DNA from: Mycobacterium kansasii ATCC 12478
GTDB taxonomy: Bacteria; Actinomycetota; Actinomycetes; Mycobacteriales; Mycobacteriaceae
Assembly: GCF_000157895.3 (NCBI RefSeq)
Contig: NC_022663.1
Coordinates: 5,766,001-5,830,000, forward strand
Direction: 5' to 3'
Length of the DNA stretch: 64,000 bases
Part shown: positions 41,138-50,375 of the stretch, piece after piece
How positions within the stretch are numbered: position 1 is the first letter of the stretch
Layout: each line of letters starts with the position of its first letter
The notes under the pieces: model-generated
Databases searched by the model: none
Told to the model about the DNA's origin: nothing
What the model saw: only the letters and a program-made list of their open reading frames with translations
Program-made: the position numbers and the translations under genes

Positions 41138-41574
41138 GTGTGACGGTCAACGTGATCAACGGTCCGAACCTGGGCCGGCTGGGCCAGCGCGAGCCCGCCG
41201 TCTACGGCAGCACCACCCATGCTGAACTGGCCGCCCTGGTCGAGCGGGAGGCCGCCGAACTCGGACTCAAAGCCGTTGTGCGGCAAAGCGATAGCGAAGC
41301 TCAACTGTTGGAATGGATTCATCGGGCAGCCGACGCCGCAGAGCCGGTGATTCTCAATGCCGGCGGACTGACGCACACCTCGGTGGCGTTACGCGACGCC
41401 TGCGCGGAATTGAGCGCGCCCCTGATCGAGGTACATATCTCCAATGTCCATGCCCGCGAGGAGTTCCGGCGGCACTCCTACCTCAGCCCGGTCGCCACCG
41501 GAGTGATCGTCGGCCTCGGCGTCCAGGGCTACCTGCTCGCCCTGCGCTACCTGGCGAACGCCGCCGAACGCTAA
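41134..41574 (+). CDS. aroQ: Type II 3-dehydroquinate dehydratase
   Basis: 146 residues. NGPNLGRLGQREPAVYG contains the flexible loop Arg and catalytic Tyr; NAGGLTHTSVALRDA and the catalytic His in EVHISNVHAREEFR follow. Ends within 4 bases of the convergent membrane-protein gene. Also called aroD in M. tuberculosis annotation. Confidence 0.96.
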   Translation: MSVTVNVINGPNLGRLGQREPAVYGSTTHAELAALVEREAAELGLKAVVRQSDSEAQLLEWIHRAADAAEPVILNAGGLTHTSVALRDACAELSAPLIEVHISNVHAREEFRRHSYLSPVATGVIVGLGVQGYLLALRYLANAAER

Positions 41575-42323
41575 TCCTGTTTGGGCTTGTGATCCGGCTT
41601 GGTTTCGTCGTGGTCGAGGCGGATCGCCTCGGTGCGTGCCTCGGAGTCGCTGGTGGGGATCGTCTCGGTGGGCGCCTCGGACTCGCCGGTGCGGATCACC
41701 TCGGTCGGGGACTCCTGCTCCGCGGTGGCGATCGTCTCGGTGGGTGCTTCGCGTTCGACGGTGGCAACCGCGGTGGGTGCGGTGGCTTGGGACTCGGACC
41801 GGGGGGCATGGATCTCCCCGGTCGGCGTCTCGTCGGCGCGAACGGCGGAAAATACGTCGGTATCGCCACGACCTCTGGATCCGTCGTGAGTGGGCGGCGG
41901 GGGAGCGTTGCGGTCGATACGCCACCGGGCGACGGCCACCCCGGTGATCGCGAACAGGAACACGATGAGCGCGGTGAAGGCCGCAAACGTCGTCAGCTCG
42001 CTGATCAGCCCGCCGGCGTAGACGCCGTTGTAGAAAACGGCGATGAGCCAGGTCACCGCACCGCTGAGCACTCCGGCTGCCAGGCCGGCCAGCAGCCAGG
42101 TCATGGCCAGGTCTTCGCGGCGGTCGGGGTCTGGATTGGCTTTGGCGTCGGCGTTTCCGTCGATGAGCCCCCACACCACGACGGCTATGATGTACAACGC
42201 GAGAAGCGCCAGGCTGATCAATCCGGCCTGAGTCTGCCAGGCGTTGATCAGCGCCCCCTGAAATAGGCGCACAACGACCATCGCGGCGGCGAACACCAGT
42301 CCGCGCAGCATCCAGTTAGTCAT
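41571..42323 (-). CDS. Four-helix membrane protein with acidic repeat tail (Rv2536-like)
   Basis: 250 residues. Four hydrophobic segments lie in residues 1-145 (for example LISLALLALYIIAVVVWGLI and FAAFTALIVFLFAITGVAVA). The cytosolic tail is Thr/Glu-rich and has four 12-residue repeats of EAPTETIATAEQ type, encoded by 36-base repeats near 41590-41740. Similar to Rv2536 and the B-4DMT type of membrane family. Convergent with aroQ (4-base overlap). Function unknown. Confidence 0.8.
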   Translation of the reverse strand: MTNWMLRGLVFAAAMVVVRLFQGALINAWQTQAGLISLALLALYIIAVVVWGLIDGNADAKANPDPDRREDLAMTWLLAGLAAGVLSGAVTWLIAVFYNGVYAGGLISELTTFAAFTALIVFLFAITGVAVARWRIDRNAPPPPTHDGSRGRGDTDVFSAVRADETPTGEIHAPRSESQATAPTAVATVEREAPTETIATAEQESPTEVIRTGESEAPTETIPTSDSEARTEAIRLDHDETKPDHKPKQD

Positions 42324-42355
42324 GGGAGTTCAGCGTAGCTGTACCGTCAACGGTC

Positions 42356-43474
42356 GTGACACATTCCCAGCGTCGACACAACCTCAAAGCCAAAATTGGT
42401 GCCGCCGGACTGGATGCGATGCTGGTCACCGACCTGATAAATGTCCGATATCTATCCGGTTTCAGCGGGTCCAACGGCGCGTTGCTGGTGTTCGCCGACG
42501 AACGCGAAGCGGTGCTGGCCACCGACGGCCGGTACCGTACTCAGGCCGCGCAGCAGGCCCCCGACCTCGAGGTTGTCATCGAGCGGGCGCTCGGCCGTCA
42601 CTTGAGCTGCCGGGCGGCCGAATGCGGCGTCGGCAGGCTGGGTTTCGAGAGCCATGTCGTCACCGTGGACGGTTTGGATGCCCTGACGGCCGGCCTGCAG
42701 GACACCGGCACCGAGCTGGTCCGGGCTTCCGGGACGGTGGAGACGCTGCGGGAGGTCAAGGATGCCGGTGAGCTCGCATTGCTGCGGCTGGCCTGCGAAG
42801 CGGCCGACGCCGCGCTGACCGACCTGGTGCGGCGCGGCGGTCTGCGCCCGGGACGCACCGAGCGGGAGGTGGCCCGCGACCTGGAAGGGTTGATGTTCGA
42901 TCACGGCGCCGACGCGGTGTCGTTCGAGACGATCGTGGCGGCCGGACCGAATTCGGCCATCCCGCACCACCGGCCCACCGACGCGGTGCTGGCCACGGGC
43001 GACTTCGTCAAGATCGACTTCGGTGCCCTGGTCGCCGGCTATCACTCCGACATGACCCGCACCTTCGTGCTGGGTAAGGCGGCCGACTGGCAGCTGGAGC
43101 TCTACCAGCTGGTTTCCCGGGCGCAACAGGCCGGTCGCGAGGCATTGCGCCCGGGTGCCGAGCTGCGTGAGGTCGACGCCGCGGCGCGCCAGTTGATCAC
43201 CGACGCGGGCTACGGCGACAATTTCGGCCACGGTCTGGGACACGGCGTTGGCCTGCAGATACACGAAGCGCCGGGCATCGGGGCGACATCCGCCGGTACA
43301 CTACTTGCGGGCTCCGTGGTGACCGTGGAGCCCGGCGTCTATCTACCCGGCCGCGGCGGTGTCCGCATCGAGGACACATTGGTGGTGCCCTCTGAGACGC
43401 CCGGCGCCTCAGAAAGCGCCGGACAGACCCCGGAATTGTTGACCCGGTTCCCCAAGGAACTGGCCATTTTGTAG
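42356..43474 (+). CDS. pepQ: Xaa-Pro dipeptidase/aminopeptidase P family
   Basis: 372 residues. An N-terminal creatinase-like domain is followed by a pita-bread catalytic domain with the five metal ligands visible: Asp in FVKIDFGALV, Asp in YHSDMTRTF, His in FGHGLGHGVGL, and Glu in VTVEPGVY and GGVRIEDTL. Cleaves X-Pro dipeptides in the cytosol. GTG 42356. Followed by efp after 15 bases. Confidence 0.93.
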   Translation: MTHSQRRHNLKAKIGAAGLDAMLVTDLINVRYLSGFSGSNGALLVFADEREAVLATDGRYRTQAAQQAPDLEVVIERALGRHLSCRAAECGVGRLGFESHVVTVDGLDALTAGLQDTGTELVRASGTVETLREVKDAGELALLRLACEAADAALTDLVRRGGLRPGRTEREVARDLEGLMFDHGADAVSFETIVAAGPNSAIPHHRPTDAVLATGDFVKIDFGALVAGYHSDMTRTFVLGKAADWQLELYQLVSRAQQAGREALRPGAELREVDAAARQLITDAGYGDNFGHGLGHGVGLQIHEAPGIGATSAGTLLAGSVVTVEPGVYLPGRGGVRIEDTLVVPSETPGASESAGQTPELLTRFPKELAIL

Positions 43475-43489
43475 GAGATTTAGCAGACC

Positions 43490-44053
43490 GTGGCGACCAC
43501 CGCTGACTTCAAGAACGGACTTGTCCTGAATATCGATGGGCAGCTGTGGCAGATCGTCGAGTTTCAGCACGTCAAGCCGGGCAAGGGCCCGGCATTCGTG
43601 CGCACCAAGCTCAAGAACGTGCTGTCGGGCAAGGTCGTCGACAAGACCTACAACGCCGGGGTGAAGGTGGAGACCGCCACCGTGGACCGCCGCGACACCA
43701 CCTACCTGTACCGCGACGGCTCGGACTTCGTGTTCATGGACAGCCAGGACTACGAGCAGCACCCGCTGCCGGAGTCCCTGGTCGGCGACGCCGCGCGGTT
43801 TCTGTTGGAGGGCATGCCGGTACAGGTGGCCTTCCACGACGGGGCGCCACTGTACATCGAGCTGCCGGTGACCGTCGAGCTCGAAGTCACCCACACCGAG
43901 CCGGGCCTGCAGGGTGACCGGTCCAGCGCCGGCACCAAGCCGGCCACGCTGGAGACCGGCGCCCAGATCCAGGTGCCGCTGTTCATCAACACCGGGGACA
44001 AGCTGAAGGTCGATTCGCGCGACGGCAGCTACCTGGGCAGGGTCAACGCCTGA
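43490..44053 (+). CDS. efp: Translation elongation factor P
   Basis: 187 residues, three beta-barrel domains. The domain I tip is KPGKGPAFVRTKLKN, with Lys at the usual position; no modification enzyme is visible here. Relieves ribosome stalling at polyproline, relevant to the Pro-rich proteins of this genome. GTG 43490 with AGGAG upstream. Confidence 0.96.
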   Translation: MATTADFKNGLVLNIDGQLWQIVEFQHVKPGKGPAFVRTKLKNVLSGKVVDKTYNAGVKVETATVDRRDTTYLYRDGSDFVFMDSQDYEQHPLPESLVGDAARFLLEGMPVQVAFHDGAPLYIELPVTVELEVTHTEPGLQGDRSSAGTKPATLETGAQIQVPLFINTGDKLKVDSRDGSYLGRVNA

Positions 44054-44055
44054 GC

Positions 44056-44580
44056 ATGCCCGAGGGAAAACCGGGCAAGCCGGTTAAAGGACGCCATCAG
44101 GCCCGCAAGCGGGCGGTGGACGTGTTGTTCGAGGCCGAGGCGCGGGGCATGAGCCCGCTCGAGGTGGTCGAGTCCCGTACCGCACTAGCGGCAGCCAAGC
44201 CGGAAGTCGCGCCGTTGCATCCCTACACGGCCGCGGTGGCGCGCGGCGTCAGTGAGGATGCCGCCCACATCGATGATCTGATCGCCGCGCATCTGCAGGG
44301 CTGGACGCTGGATCGGCTGCCCGCGGTGGATCGCGCCATTCTGCGGGTCTCGGTGTGGGAATTGCTGCATGCCGACGACGTCCCCGAACCGGTAGCCGTC
44401 GACGAGGCCGTCGAGCTGGCCAAGGAACTGTCCACCGACGAGTCGCCCGGCTTCGTCAACGGAGTGCTGGGCCAAGTCATGCTGGTGACGCCGCAGATCC
44501 GCGCGGCCGCTCACGCGGTCCGCCAGGCGGTACCTGGAGATGCGGAACGCCTGCCGGAAAACCAAGGATCGTGTTCATGA
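44056..44580 (+). CDS. nusB: Transcription antitermination factor NusB
   Basis: 174 residues. RNA-binding N-terminus KGRHQARKRAVDVLFEAE and the family core LPAVDRAILRVSVWELL with AVDEAVELAKELSTDESPGF, shown in short runs. Works with NusE on rRNA boxA. ATG 44056 lies 2 bases after the efp stop and its own stop overlaps the next ATG. Confidence 0.95.
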   Translation: MPEGKPGKPVKGRHQARKRAVDVLFEAEARGMSPLEVVESRTALAAAKPEVAPLHPYTAAVARGVSEDAAHIDDLIAAHLQGWTLDRLPAVDRAILRVSVWELLHADDVPEPVAVDEAVELAKELSTDESPGFVNGVLGQVMLVTPQIRAAAHAVRQAVPGDAERLPENQGSCS

Positions 44581-44984
44581 GCAGACTCGAATTGCGTGTC
44601 GTGATCGCCGCCTGGATGGCCGCGGCGGTGGTGCTGGGCGCTGTGATCTGCGCTGCCTACGGCTGGGCCATCGTCGCCTCGGCGCTGTCGATCTATGCGC
44701 TGGGCGTGGGCGCCTGGCTGTATCACAGCATCGAGCGCCTGATCCTGGCCCGCCGCATCAGCACGGTCCGCTCGGCCGCGAAGCCGCTGCAGCCGCTGCT
44801 GCCGGTGATGGCGGCCATCATGGGCCTGACTCAGGCGGTCGTGCGATCTCTCGGCGACGTCACCGACCTGCCCGCTCGGCGCTGGGAATTTCCGCAATTC
44901 CCGCAGCTTCCGATGCTGCGCTGGGTCGACAGCACGTTGGGTAACCGGCGGATCATCGACAGCGACGACGAGGTGGACGGCTGA
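44577..44984 (+). CDS. Small membrane protein (Rv2532c-like)
   Basis: 135 residues with two N-terminal hydrophobic helices (VVIAAWMAAAVVLGAVICAA and WAIVASALSIYALGVGAWLY) and a cytosolic tail rich in Trp/Pro (WEFPQFPQLPMLRW). ATG overlaps the nusB stop. No functional motif; the position after nusB is conserved in my recollection of M. tuberculosis. Confidence 0.8.
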   Translation: MSRLELRVVIAAWMAAAVVLGAVICAAYGWAIVASALSIYALGVGAWLYHSIERLILARRISTVRSAAKPLQPLLPVMAAIMGLTQAVVRSLGDVTDLPARRWEFPQFPQLPMLRWVDSTLGNRRIIDSDDEVDG

Positions 44985-45008
44985 CCCCACCGGATTTCGG
45001 CGCGGCTC

Positions 45009-46484
45009 CTAAACGACCACGAAAAACGAATCGCGGTAGGCCTCAAGAAGTCTCAGCCATAATTCGCTGACGGTCGGGAAGCACGGCACGGCGTGCCACA
45101 ACCGGTCGATGGGCACCTGGCCGGCGACGGCGATGGTGGCCGAGTGCAAAAGCTCAGTGACACCCGGGCCGACCATGGTCACGCCGAGCAGGTGGCCGCG
45201 ATCGACGTCGACCACCATCCGCGCCCGGCCCGTGTACCCGTCGGCATAGAGCTTGGCTCCCATGACGACGTCTCCGATTTCGACATCGATGGTCTTGATC
45301 CGGTGCCCGGCCTGCACCGCCTGTTCCTCCGTGAGCCCGACCGCGGCGACTTCGGGGTCGGTGAAGAGGGCCTGCGGCACGGCGTGATGGTCTGCGGTGG
45401 TCGCATGAACGCCCCACGGCGCGGTGTCCAGCGGCGTGCCCGCCGCACGGGCGCCGATAGCCGCACCGGCTATGCGCGCTTGGTATTTGCCCTGATGGGT
45501 CAGCAGCGCACGGTGATTGACATCGCCGGCCGCGTAGAGCCAACCATCGTCGACGGCGCGCACGCAGCAGGTGTCGTCGACATCGAGCCAGCTGCCGGGG
45601 GTCAATCCGACTGTTTCCAAGCCGATGTGGTCGGTGAGGGGCTTTCGGCCGGTGGCAAACAGTATTTCGTCGACCTCGAGCTCGGTGCCGTCGGTCAAGG
45701 CGAGCGCCAGCGGGCAGTAGGGGTATGCCCGGCTGAGTTCGCGGACTGTCACACCCGTGCGCACGTCCACACCAGCCTCCGCCAGACCTCTGCCGACAAG
45801 CTCTCCCACAAAAGGCTCCATCCGTGGCAGTAGGCGCGAGCCTCTGGCCAGCAAGGTCACCTTTGAGCCCAATCCTTGCCAGGCCGTTGCCATTTCGACA
45901 CCCACTCCGCCGGCCCCGACAACTGCGAGCCGGTTCGGGACATCGCTACTGTCGTTGGCTTCGCGGTTGGTCCAGGGTCGAGCTTCGGCCAGGCCGGGCA
46001 AGTCGGGGATCGCGGACCGGCTTCCGGTGCAGATGACAACCGCGTGCCGGACGGCCAGCACCACCTCCCTTCCGCTGGGTGTGGTGACGACTACTCGTCG
46101 CGGACCGTCCAACCGTCCATGTCCACGGACCAGCGTCGCTCCGATCCCGGCCACCCAGTCGACCCGGCTGGTGTCGTCCCAGTCGTTCACATAGCGGTCG
46201 CGGCGGCCGAAGACACCGGCCGGGTCTATCGAACCGGTGACCGCCTCGCGCGCCCCGTCGACCCGGCGGACGTCAGAAACCGCGAGGACTGGACGCAGCA
46301 GCGACTTGCTGGGCACGCAGGCCCAATACGAACACTCGCCCCCTACGAGCTCACGTTCGACCACTGCGACGTCCAGGCCGGCCGCCCGTGCGCGGTCCGC
46401 GACATTCTGGCCCACCGGACCCGCCCCAAGCACCACTACGTCGAATGTCTGGTCGTATGTCTGTTCCTGTTGGTCGGCCGCCAT
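45009..46484 (-). CDS. FAD-dependent disulfide oxidoreductase, His-less active site
   Basis: 491 residues of the dihydrolipoamide dehydrogenase/mercuric reductase group. FAD loop VVVLGAGPVGQNVA, redox disulfide GGECSYWACVPSK (Cys51, Cys56), NAD loop VVGAGGVGVEMA and second FAD motif YAAGDVN. The C-terminal catalytic HPTxSE reads FPTVSE, so the base His is Phe, which should alter thiol chemistry. No leading mercury-binding domain. Divergent from the PucR regulator, with which it forms an insertion relative to the M. tuberculosis order. Substrate unknown. Confidence 0.87.
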   Translation of the reverse strand: MAADQQEQTYDQTFDVVVLGAGPVGQNVADRARAAGLDVAVVERELVGGECSYWACVPSKSLLRPVLAVSDVRRVDGAREAVTGSIDPAGVFGRRDRYVNDWDDTSRVDWVAGIGATLVRGHGRLDGPRRVVVTTPSGREVVLAVRHAVVICTGSRSAIPDLPGLAEARPWTNREANDSSDVPNRLAVVGAGGVGVEMATAWQGLGSKVTLLARGSRLLPRMEPFVGELVGRGLAEAGVDVRTGVTVRELSRAYPYCPLALALTDGTELEVDEILFATGRKPLTDHIGLETVGLTPGSWLDVDDTCCVRAVDDGWLYAAGDVNHRALLTHQGKYQARIAGAAIGARAAGTPLDTAPWGVHATTADHHAVPQALFTDPEVAAVGLTEEQAVQAGHRIKTIDVEIGDVVMGAKLYADGYTGRARMVVDVDRGHLLGVTMVGPGVTELLHSATIAVAGQVPIDRLWHAVPCFPTVSELWLRLLEAYRDSFFVVV

Positions 46485-46571
46485 GGCCGAAATCCTATGT
46501 GCAGGCCATTTTCGGGATCCGCTCGATTCCGAATTACGCTGGGTGAACAGTTCGGATTTTGGGAGCGGCTC

Positions 46572-48107
46572 GTGATCACGTTGGACCGCTTGGTGAATGT
46601 GTTGGGTGGTTACGGGGTCCGGCTGCGGTGGTCGTCGTTACCCAGGTCGACGGAATTGCGCAGTGTGGTGATCCACGAGGCAGCCGCGACCCGTCCGCTA
46701 GTCGGAGATGTGTTGCTGGCGATCGGCGCGAGTTCCGTCCGGGAAGCGGTTCAGTGGGCGGCGTCGGCCCGGGCTGTGGTGGTGTTGATGCGTGACGGCG
46801 AACGGCCCATCACGTCGCAGGGCGACCTCGAAGCGGGAGCGGTCATGGTGCTCGACGAGTCGCTGTCCTGGAGCGAGGTCGCCGCGGTTGTCTACGGGCT
46901 GGTGTTGGAGGGCCGCGAGACGGAGTCCGGTCGTGGTCCCACGGATCTGTTCGCGCTGGCCGACAGCTTGGCCGAGGCCACCGGTGGAGCGGTGACCATC
47001 GAAGATCGGCTGTTGCGGGTACTGGCGTACTCGCGGCTGCAGCAAGGCGCCGATCCCGCGCGGGTCGCCACCATCCTGGGGCGCCAGACGCCGGAGCAGC
47101 TGCGCGTGCTCTTGGACGAGCACGGAGTTTCGGCTCACCTGGCCACGTCCGAGGATCCGCTCTACGTTGCCGCAGATGGCGAACACGGCCTGACCGGGCG
47201 CATGGTGGTGGCCGTGCGTTCCGGACGCGAAGTCCTGGGGTCGGTATGGGTGGCGTGTTCGGCTCCGCTGAGCGGCGCCGAGCGCACCGCGTTGACCGAC
47301 GGCGCGCATACCGTGGCCTTGCATCTGCTGCGGTCTCGAGCCAGCGCCGACTTGGAGCGCCAGGTCGAATCCGAACTGGTGATTCAGCTGCTGGAGGGCA
47401 CCATTGACGCCGCCACCGTCGCCAGCAGGCTGGGATTGCCGCGCGGTGCGCTGCGGGTGATTGCGTTGCGGGCGTTCGTCGGTGCCGACCGTGATGCCGC
47501 GCTGCTGTTGGCTTTCGAGCGGGCAACCACGGGGTTCGGTTGGTCACGGCCGGGCCGCAGCGCGTTGGCGGGCAACACCGTCTACACCGTGCTGCCCGGC
47601 GATCAGACGGCAGCGGCGCGCCGCTGGGTCAGTGGTGTCCGGGCGGCCCTGCCCGAGGGGATGCGGGTGTGGGCCGGCATCAGCGGACCGGCCGAGGTGG
47701 CCGACCTCGTCGCGGCGCGTCAGGAGGCCGACGAGTGTCTGGCGCTGCACCAGCTGTGCCCGGACAGCGCCGCCCCACCGGCATACGACCAGTCCTGGGA
47801 TGACATCCTGCTGCAACGGTTGCGCACCGCGGCCAGGTCCGGCCGGTTGCCAGACCGTGGGCCGGTGGCCGAGTTGCGCCGCCACGACCGAGCCAACGCC
47901 ACCGAGTACGTGCCCACGCTGCGGGCCTGGCTGGAGGAGCAGGGCGACCCGGCGCGGGCCGGTGAGCGTCTGGGGGTGCACGAGAACACCGTGCGCTACC
48001 GGCTGCGGAAGATGGCCGAGATCACCACCTTGTCTCTGGACGACGCCAAGAAGCGGTTGGCCATGACGATCGAGCTGGCGGCCACTGATCCTGACGAGGC
48101 GCTGTAG
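46572..48107 (+). CDS. PucR-family transcriptional regulator
   Basis: 511 residues from GTG 46572 (GGGAGCGG upstream). The N-terminal PucR domain (VVIHEA...LLAIGASSVREAVQW; SLSWSEVAAVVYGLV) and a GGDEF-like middle region precede the C-terminal helix-turn-helix PARAGERLGVHENTVRYRLR. Such regulators usually control purine, amino-acid or polyamine catabolism in response to a metabolite. The D-amino-acid dehydrogenase (48984) and the PLP decarboxylase (51665) downstream and the divergent oxidoreductase are plausible targets. The much longer open frame upstream is antisense to the oxidoreductase and not coding. Confidence 0.87.
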   Translation: MITLDRLVNVLGGYGVRLRWSSLPRSTELRSVVIHEAAATRPLVGDVLLAIGASSVREAVQWAASARAVVVLMRDGERPITSQGDLEAGAVMVLDESLSWSEVAAVVYGLVLEGRETESGRGPTDLFALADSLAEATGGAVTIEDRLLRVLAYSRLQQGADPARVATILGRQTPEQLRVLLDEHGVSAHLATSEDPLYVAADGEHGLTGRMVVAVRSGREVLGSVWVACSAPLSGAERTALTDGAHTVALHLLRSRASADLERQVESELVIQLLEGTIDAATVASRLGLPRGALRVIALRAFVGADRDAALLLAFERATTGFGWSRPGRSALAGNTVYTVLPGDQTAAARRWVSGVRAALPEGMRVWAGISGPAEVADLVAARQEADECLALHQLCPDSAAPPAYDQSWDDILLQRLRTAARSGRLPDRGPVAELRRHDRANATEYVPTLRAWLEEQGDPARAGERLGVHENTVRYRLRKMAEITTLSLDDAKKRLAMTIELAATDPDEAL

Positions 48108-48221
48108 TAACCCGACAACACGCGACGGCCGGGTTGTCGAACTTCGGCAAACAGTGCGGCGCCTGTCGACGCCACCCTGGAGGATGTCAGCCTCCGGCAC
48201 ACCCGTCGATAGGAATGTCCG

Positions 48222-48860
48222 ATGACCACCCCGTGTTCCGACCGGCGCCGACGCACCGGCCGCACATCAGGCGACGACGCCTCGATGGACATCAACACGC
48301 TGCGCCGGCCGCACCCGCTTGTGGCGTGGCTATCCCGTATGCCTACCACCCGCGGATTCCAGATGCTGCTTGCGATGTGGGTCGCTGTGGTGGTACTGGC
48401 CGGCCTGCCGATCGCTGTCGCCCTGGGCACCAAAGAGCACGAATCCCGTAGCCGTTTCTACGCCGAGCAGGCGCAAACCCGTCAGTCGGTCACCGCGGTG
48501 GTCACCGGTGACAAGGCCGGCCATCAAGAGCTTGCCGATCCGCAGACGGTCAGCGTGCCGGCCCGCTGGGTTGTCGGGGGAGTCGAGCACGCGGGTCCCG
48601 TGGATGCGCCGCGGGGCGTGAAAGCCGGTGATTCCGTTGATATCTGGGTAGATGAGAATGGTTACCACGCCGGCCCGCCACTCAGGACCGCGCTGGACGA
48701 TGCGGTGGCGGCCGGATTGTCGGCGTGGCTGATGATTTCCGCCGTGACAGCCGTCCTGCTGGCCGGCGTCTGGACGGTTGCCGACCGCGCAAGCGCCGGC
48801 CGATTGCAGCCGTCCGCAAGGAGCTGTCGCGGGATCGGTCCGAGGGCCGCACCTCGTTGA
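48222..48860 (+). CDS. Two-helix membrane protein, Rv1733c family
   Basis: 212 residues. Helix 1 at about 46-66 (FQMLLAMWVAVVVLAGLPIA), an extracytoplasmic domain of about 90 residues, and helix 2 near 165-185 (GLSAWLMISAVTAVLLAGVW), the layout of Rv1733c, a dormancy antigen in M. tuberculosis. No DosR-type box was seen upstream. ATG 48222 is used; ATG 48285 is possible. The Arg-rich C-terminus suggests a cytosolic end. Confidence 0.78.
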   Translation: MTTPCSDRRRRTGRTSGDDASMDINTLRRPHPLVAWLSRMPTTRGFQMLLAMWVAVVVLAGLPIAVALGTKEHESRSRFYAEQAQTRQSVTAVVTGDKAGHQELADPQTVSVPARWVVGGVEHAGPVDAPRGVKAGDSVDIWVDENGYHAGPPLRTALDDAVAAGLSAWLMISAVTAVLLAGVWTVADRASAGRLQPSARSCRGIGPRAAPR

Positions 48861-48983
48861 GGGGTGTTGTCGCAGAACCACAATGGCCTTTCGCGTGATT
48901 GGCCGGCTAAGCCAAGCACCGCGGCGCCCGTTCCGCGCAGCATAGGAAATACCAAGCAGGAGTTCAGTTCATGGAGGTGTGTG

Positions 48984-50249
48984 ATGGCCGGCGTCGAGCG
49001 GATTGACGGTGGGCCTCGTTCCGTGGTTGTCGTCGGTGCCGGGATCGTCGGATTGTCGACGGCATGGTTCCTTCAGGAGCGTGGCGTCGATGTCACGGTG
49101 GTGGATCGCGACGGCGTGGGCGCCGGCGCTTCCGGCGGCAACGCCGGGTGGATTGCGCCGGGACTGGCGCTGCCGCTCAACTCGCCGGCAGTGCTGCGCT
49201 ATGGATTACGTTCCCTGCTCGACTCGAAAGCCCCACTACACATTCCGTTGACCGCCGACATGGGCCTCGGGATGTTCCTGGTGCGATTCGCCGGTCACTG
49301 CCGGCGATCATCCTGGCAGCGCGCGGTGCGCGCCAACGCAATCCTCAACGAGGACTGCATCGAAGCTTTTGACGTGCTCATAGCCAACGGGGTCGACGCA
49401 CCGGTGACCGATGCACCCATCACCGCGGTGTTCGACTCCACCGCCGCGGCAAAACAATTCCAGGAGGACCTGCAGGAGCTCGGAAAGGCAGGCCAGACAA
49501 TGGATATCACGGTATTGACGAGTGCGGCGCTGCGGGAGCAAGTGCCGCTGGCGTCCCGGGCGATCCGGGTCGGGCTCAGCGTCAACGGACAGCGTTTCGT
49601 CGACCCGGCCCGCTTCGTGACGGCTCTGGGTCGCGCGGTGGTGAACCGCGGGGCGACGCTGCGCACGCTGGAAGTAGCCGAAATTGTCAACGCGGCCAAC
49701 GGTATTGCGGTGCGGCCGCGCCGCGGCGCACCGCTGATTACCGAAGCCGCCGTGATCGCCACCGGCGCACAATTGCCGCAACTGGCCGGCCACCGGCTGG
49801 GCGTACCGGTGCGGGCCGGTCGCGGTTACTCGTTCACCGTGCCGGTCGAGCGCCCGATGCCCTGGCCCATCTACCTGCCGAGCGTGCGGGTCGCGGCTAC
49901 GCCGCACCACGGCGCGATGCGTGTTTCGGGCACCATGGAATTTCGCCACCCGCACGCCCCGGTCATGCCCCAACGGGTGGCGACCATTGTGGCCTCGGCC
50001 GGTCCGCTGCTGGATGGCGTGCGATGGGCCGAACGCAGCAACGTGTGGGTGGGCGCGCGACCGATCGCTGCCGACGGCCGTCCCGTCATCGGTGCGGTGT
50101 CCCCGGGCGTCTTCGTGGCCGGCGGCCACGGCATGTGGGGACTGGCGCACGGACCGGTGACCGGTCGGCTGCTGGCCGAGCAGATCACCACCGGCAAGCA
50201 ACCCCAAGCCCTACGCGAGTTCGATCCGTTGCGCAGAACCGGCCGCTAG
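48984..50249 (+). CDS. dadA: D-amino-acid dehydrogenase-like FAD oxidase
   Basis: 421 residues of the DAO/DadA family. FAD loop VVVVGAGIVGLSTAWFLQ, DRDGVGAGASGGNAGWIAPG (the DadA signature S-GGNAG), and the C-terminal GARPIAADGRPVIGAV and GHGMWGLAHGPVTG. Deaminates D-amino acids to keto acids, feeding electrons to the chain. ATG 48984 has GGAGG at -12. Follows the PucR regulator and the Rv1733c-type gene; a strong hairpin follows it. Confidence 0.85.
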   Translation: MAGVERIDGGPRSVVVVGAGIVGLSTAWFLQERGVDVTVVDRDGVGAGASGGNAGWIAPGLALPLNSPAVLRYGLRSLLDSKAPLHIPLTADMGLGMFLVRFAGHCRRSSWQRAVRANAILNEDCIEAFDVLIANGVDAPVTDAPITAVFDSTAAAKQFQEDLQELGKAGQTMDITVLTSAALREQVPLASRAIRVGLSVNGQRFVDPARFVTALGRAVVNRGATLRTLEVAEIVNAANGIAVRPRRGAPLITEAAVIATGAQLPQLAGHRLGVPVRAGRGYSFTVPVERPMPWPIYLPSVRVAATPHHGAMRVSGTMEFRHPHAPVMPQRVATIVASAGPLLDGVRWAERSNVWVGARPIAADGRPVIGAVSPGVFVAGGHGMWGLAHGPVTGRLLAEQITTGKQPQALREFDPLRRTGR

Positions 50250-50286
50250 CGCACCAGATCACGTCTTGCCCACTACGGGCCCCGAG

Positions 50287-50327
50287 TCGTCAGGGGCGGT
50301 TGCCCCGCCGCGGCCCGCCCCTGACGA
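50287..50327 (+). terminator. Strong hairpin after the D-amino-acid dehydrogenase
   Basis: 13-base perfect arms (TCGTCAGGGGCGG and its complement at 50315-50327) around a 15-base GC-rich loop, 38 bases after the stop at 50249. No U tract follows, as is usual for mycobacterial terminators. Confidence 0.6.
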
Positions 50328-50375
50328 CAACCCCCGACACCCCCGACCTCTACCAAAGGAAGAACACCACCGGAA

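Noticed and set aside
45876..46571. N-terminal extension of the PucR regulator
   Set aside because: Antisense to the flavin oxidoreductase; PucR proteins start near 46572.
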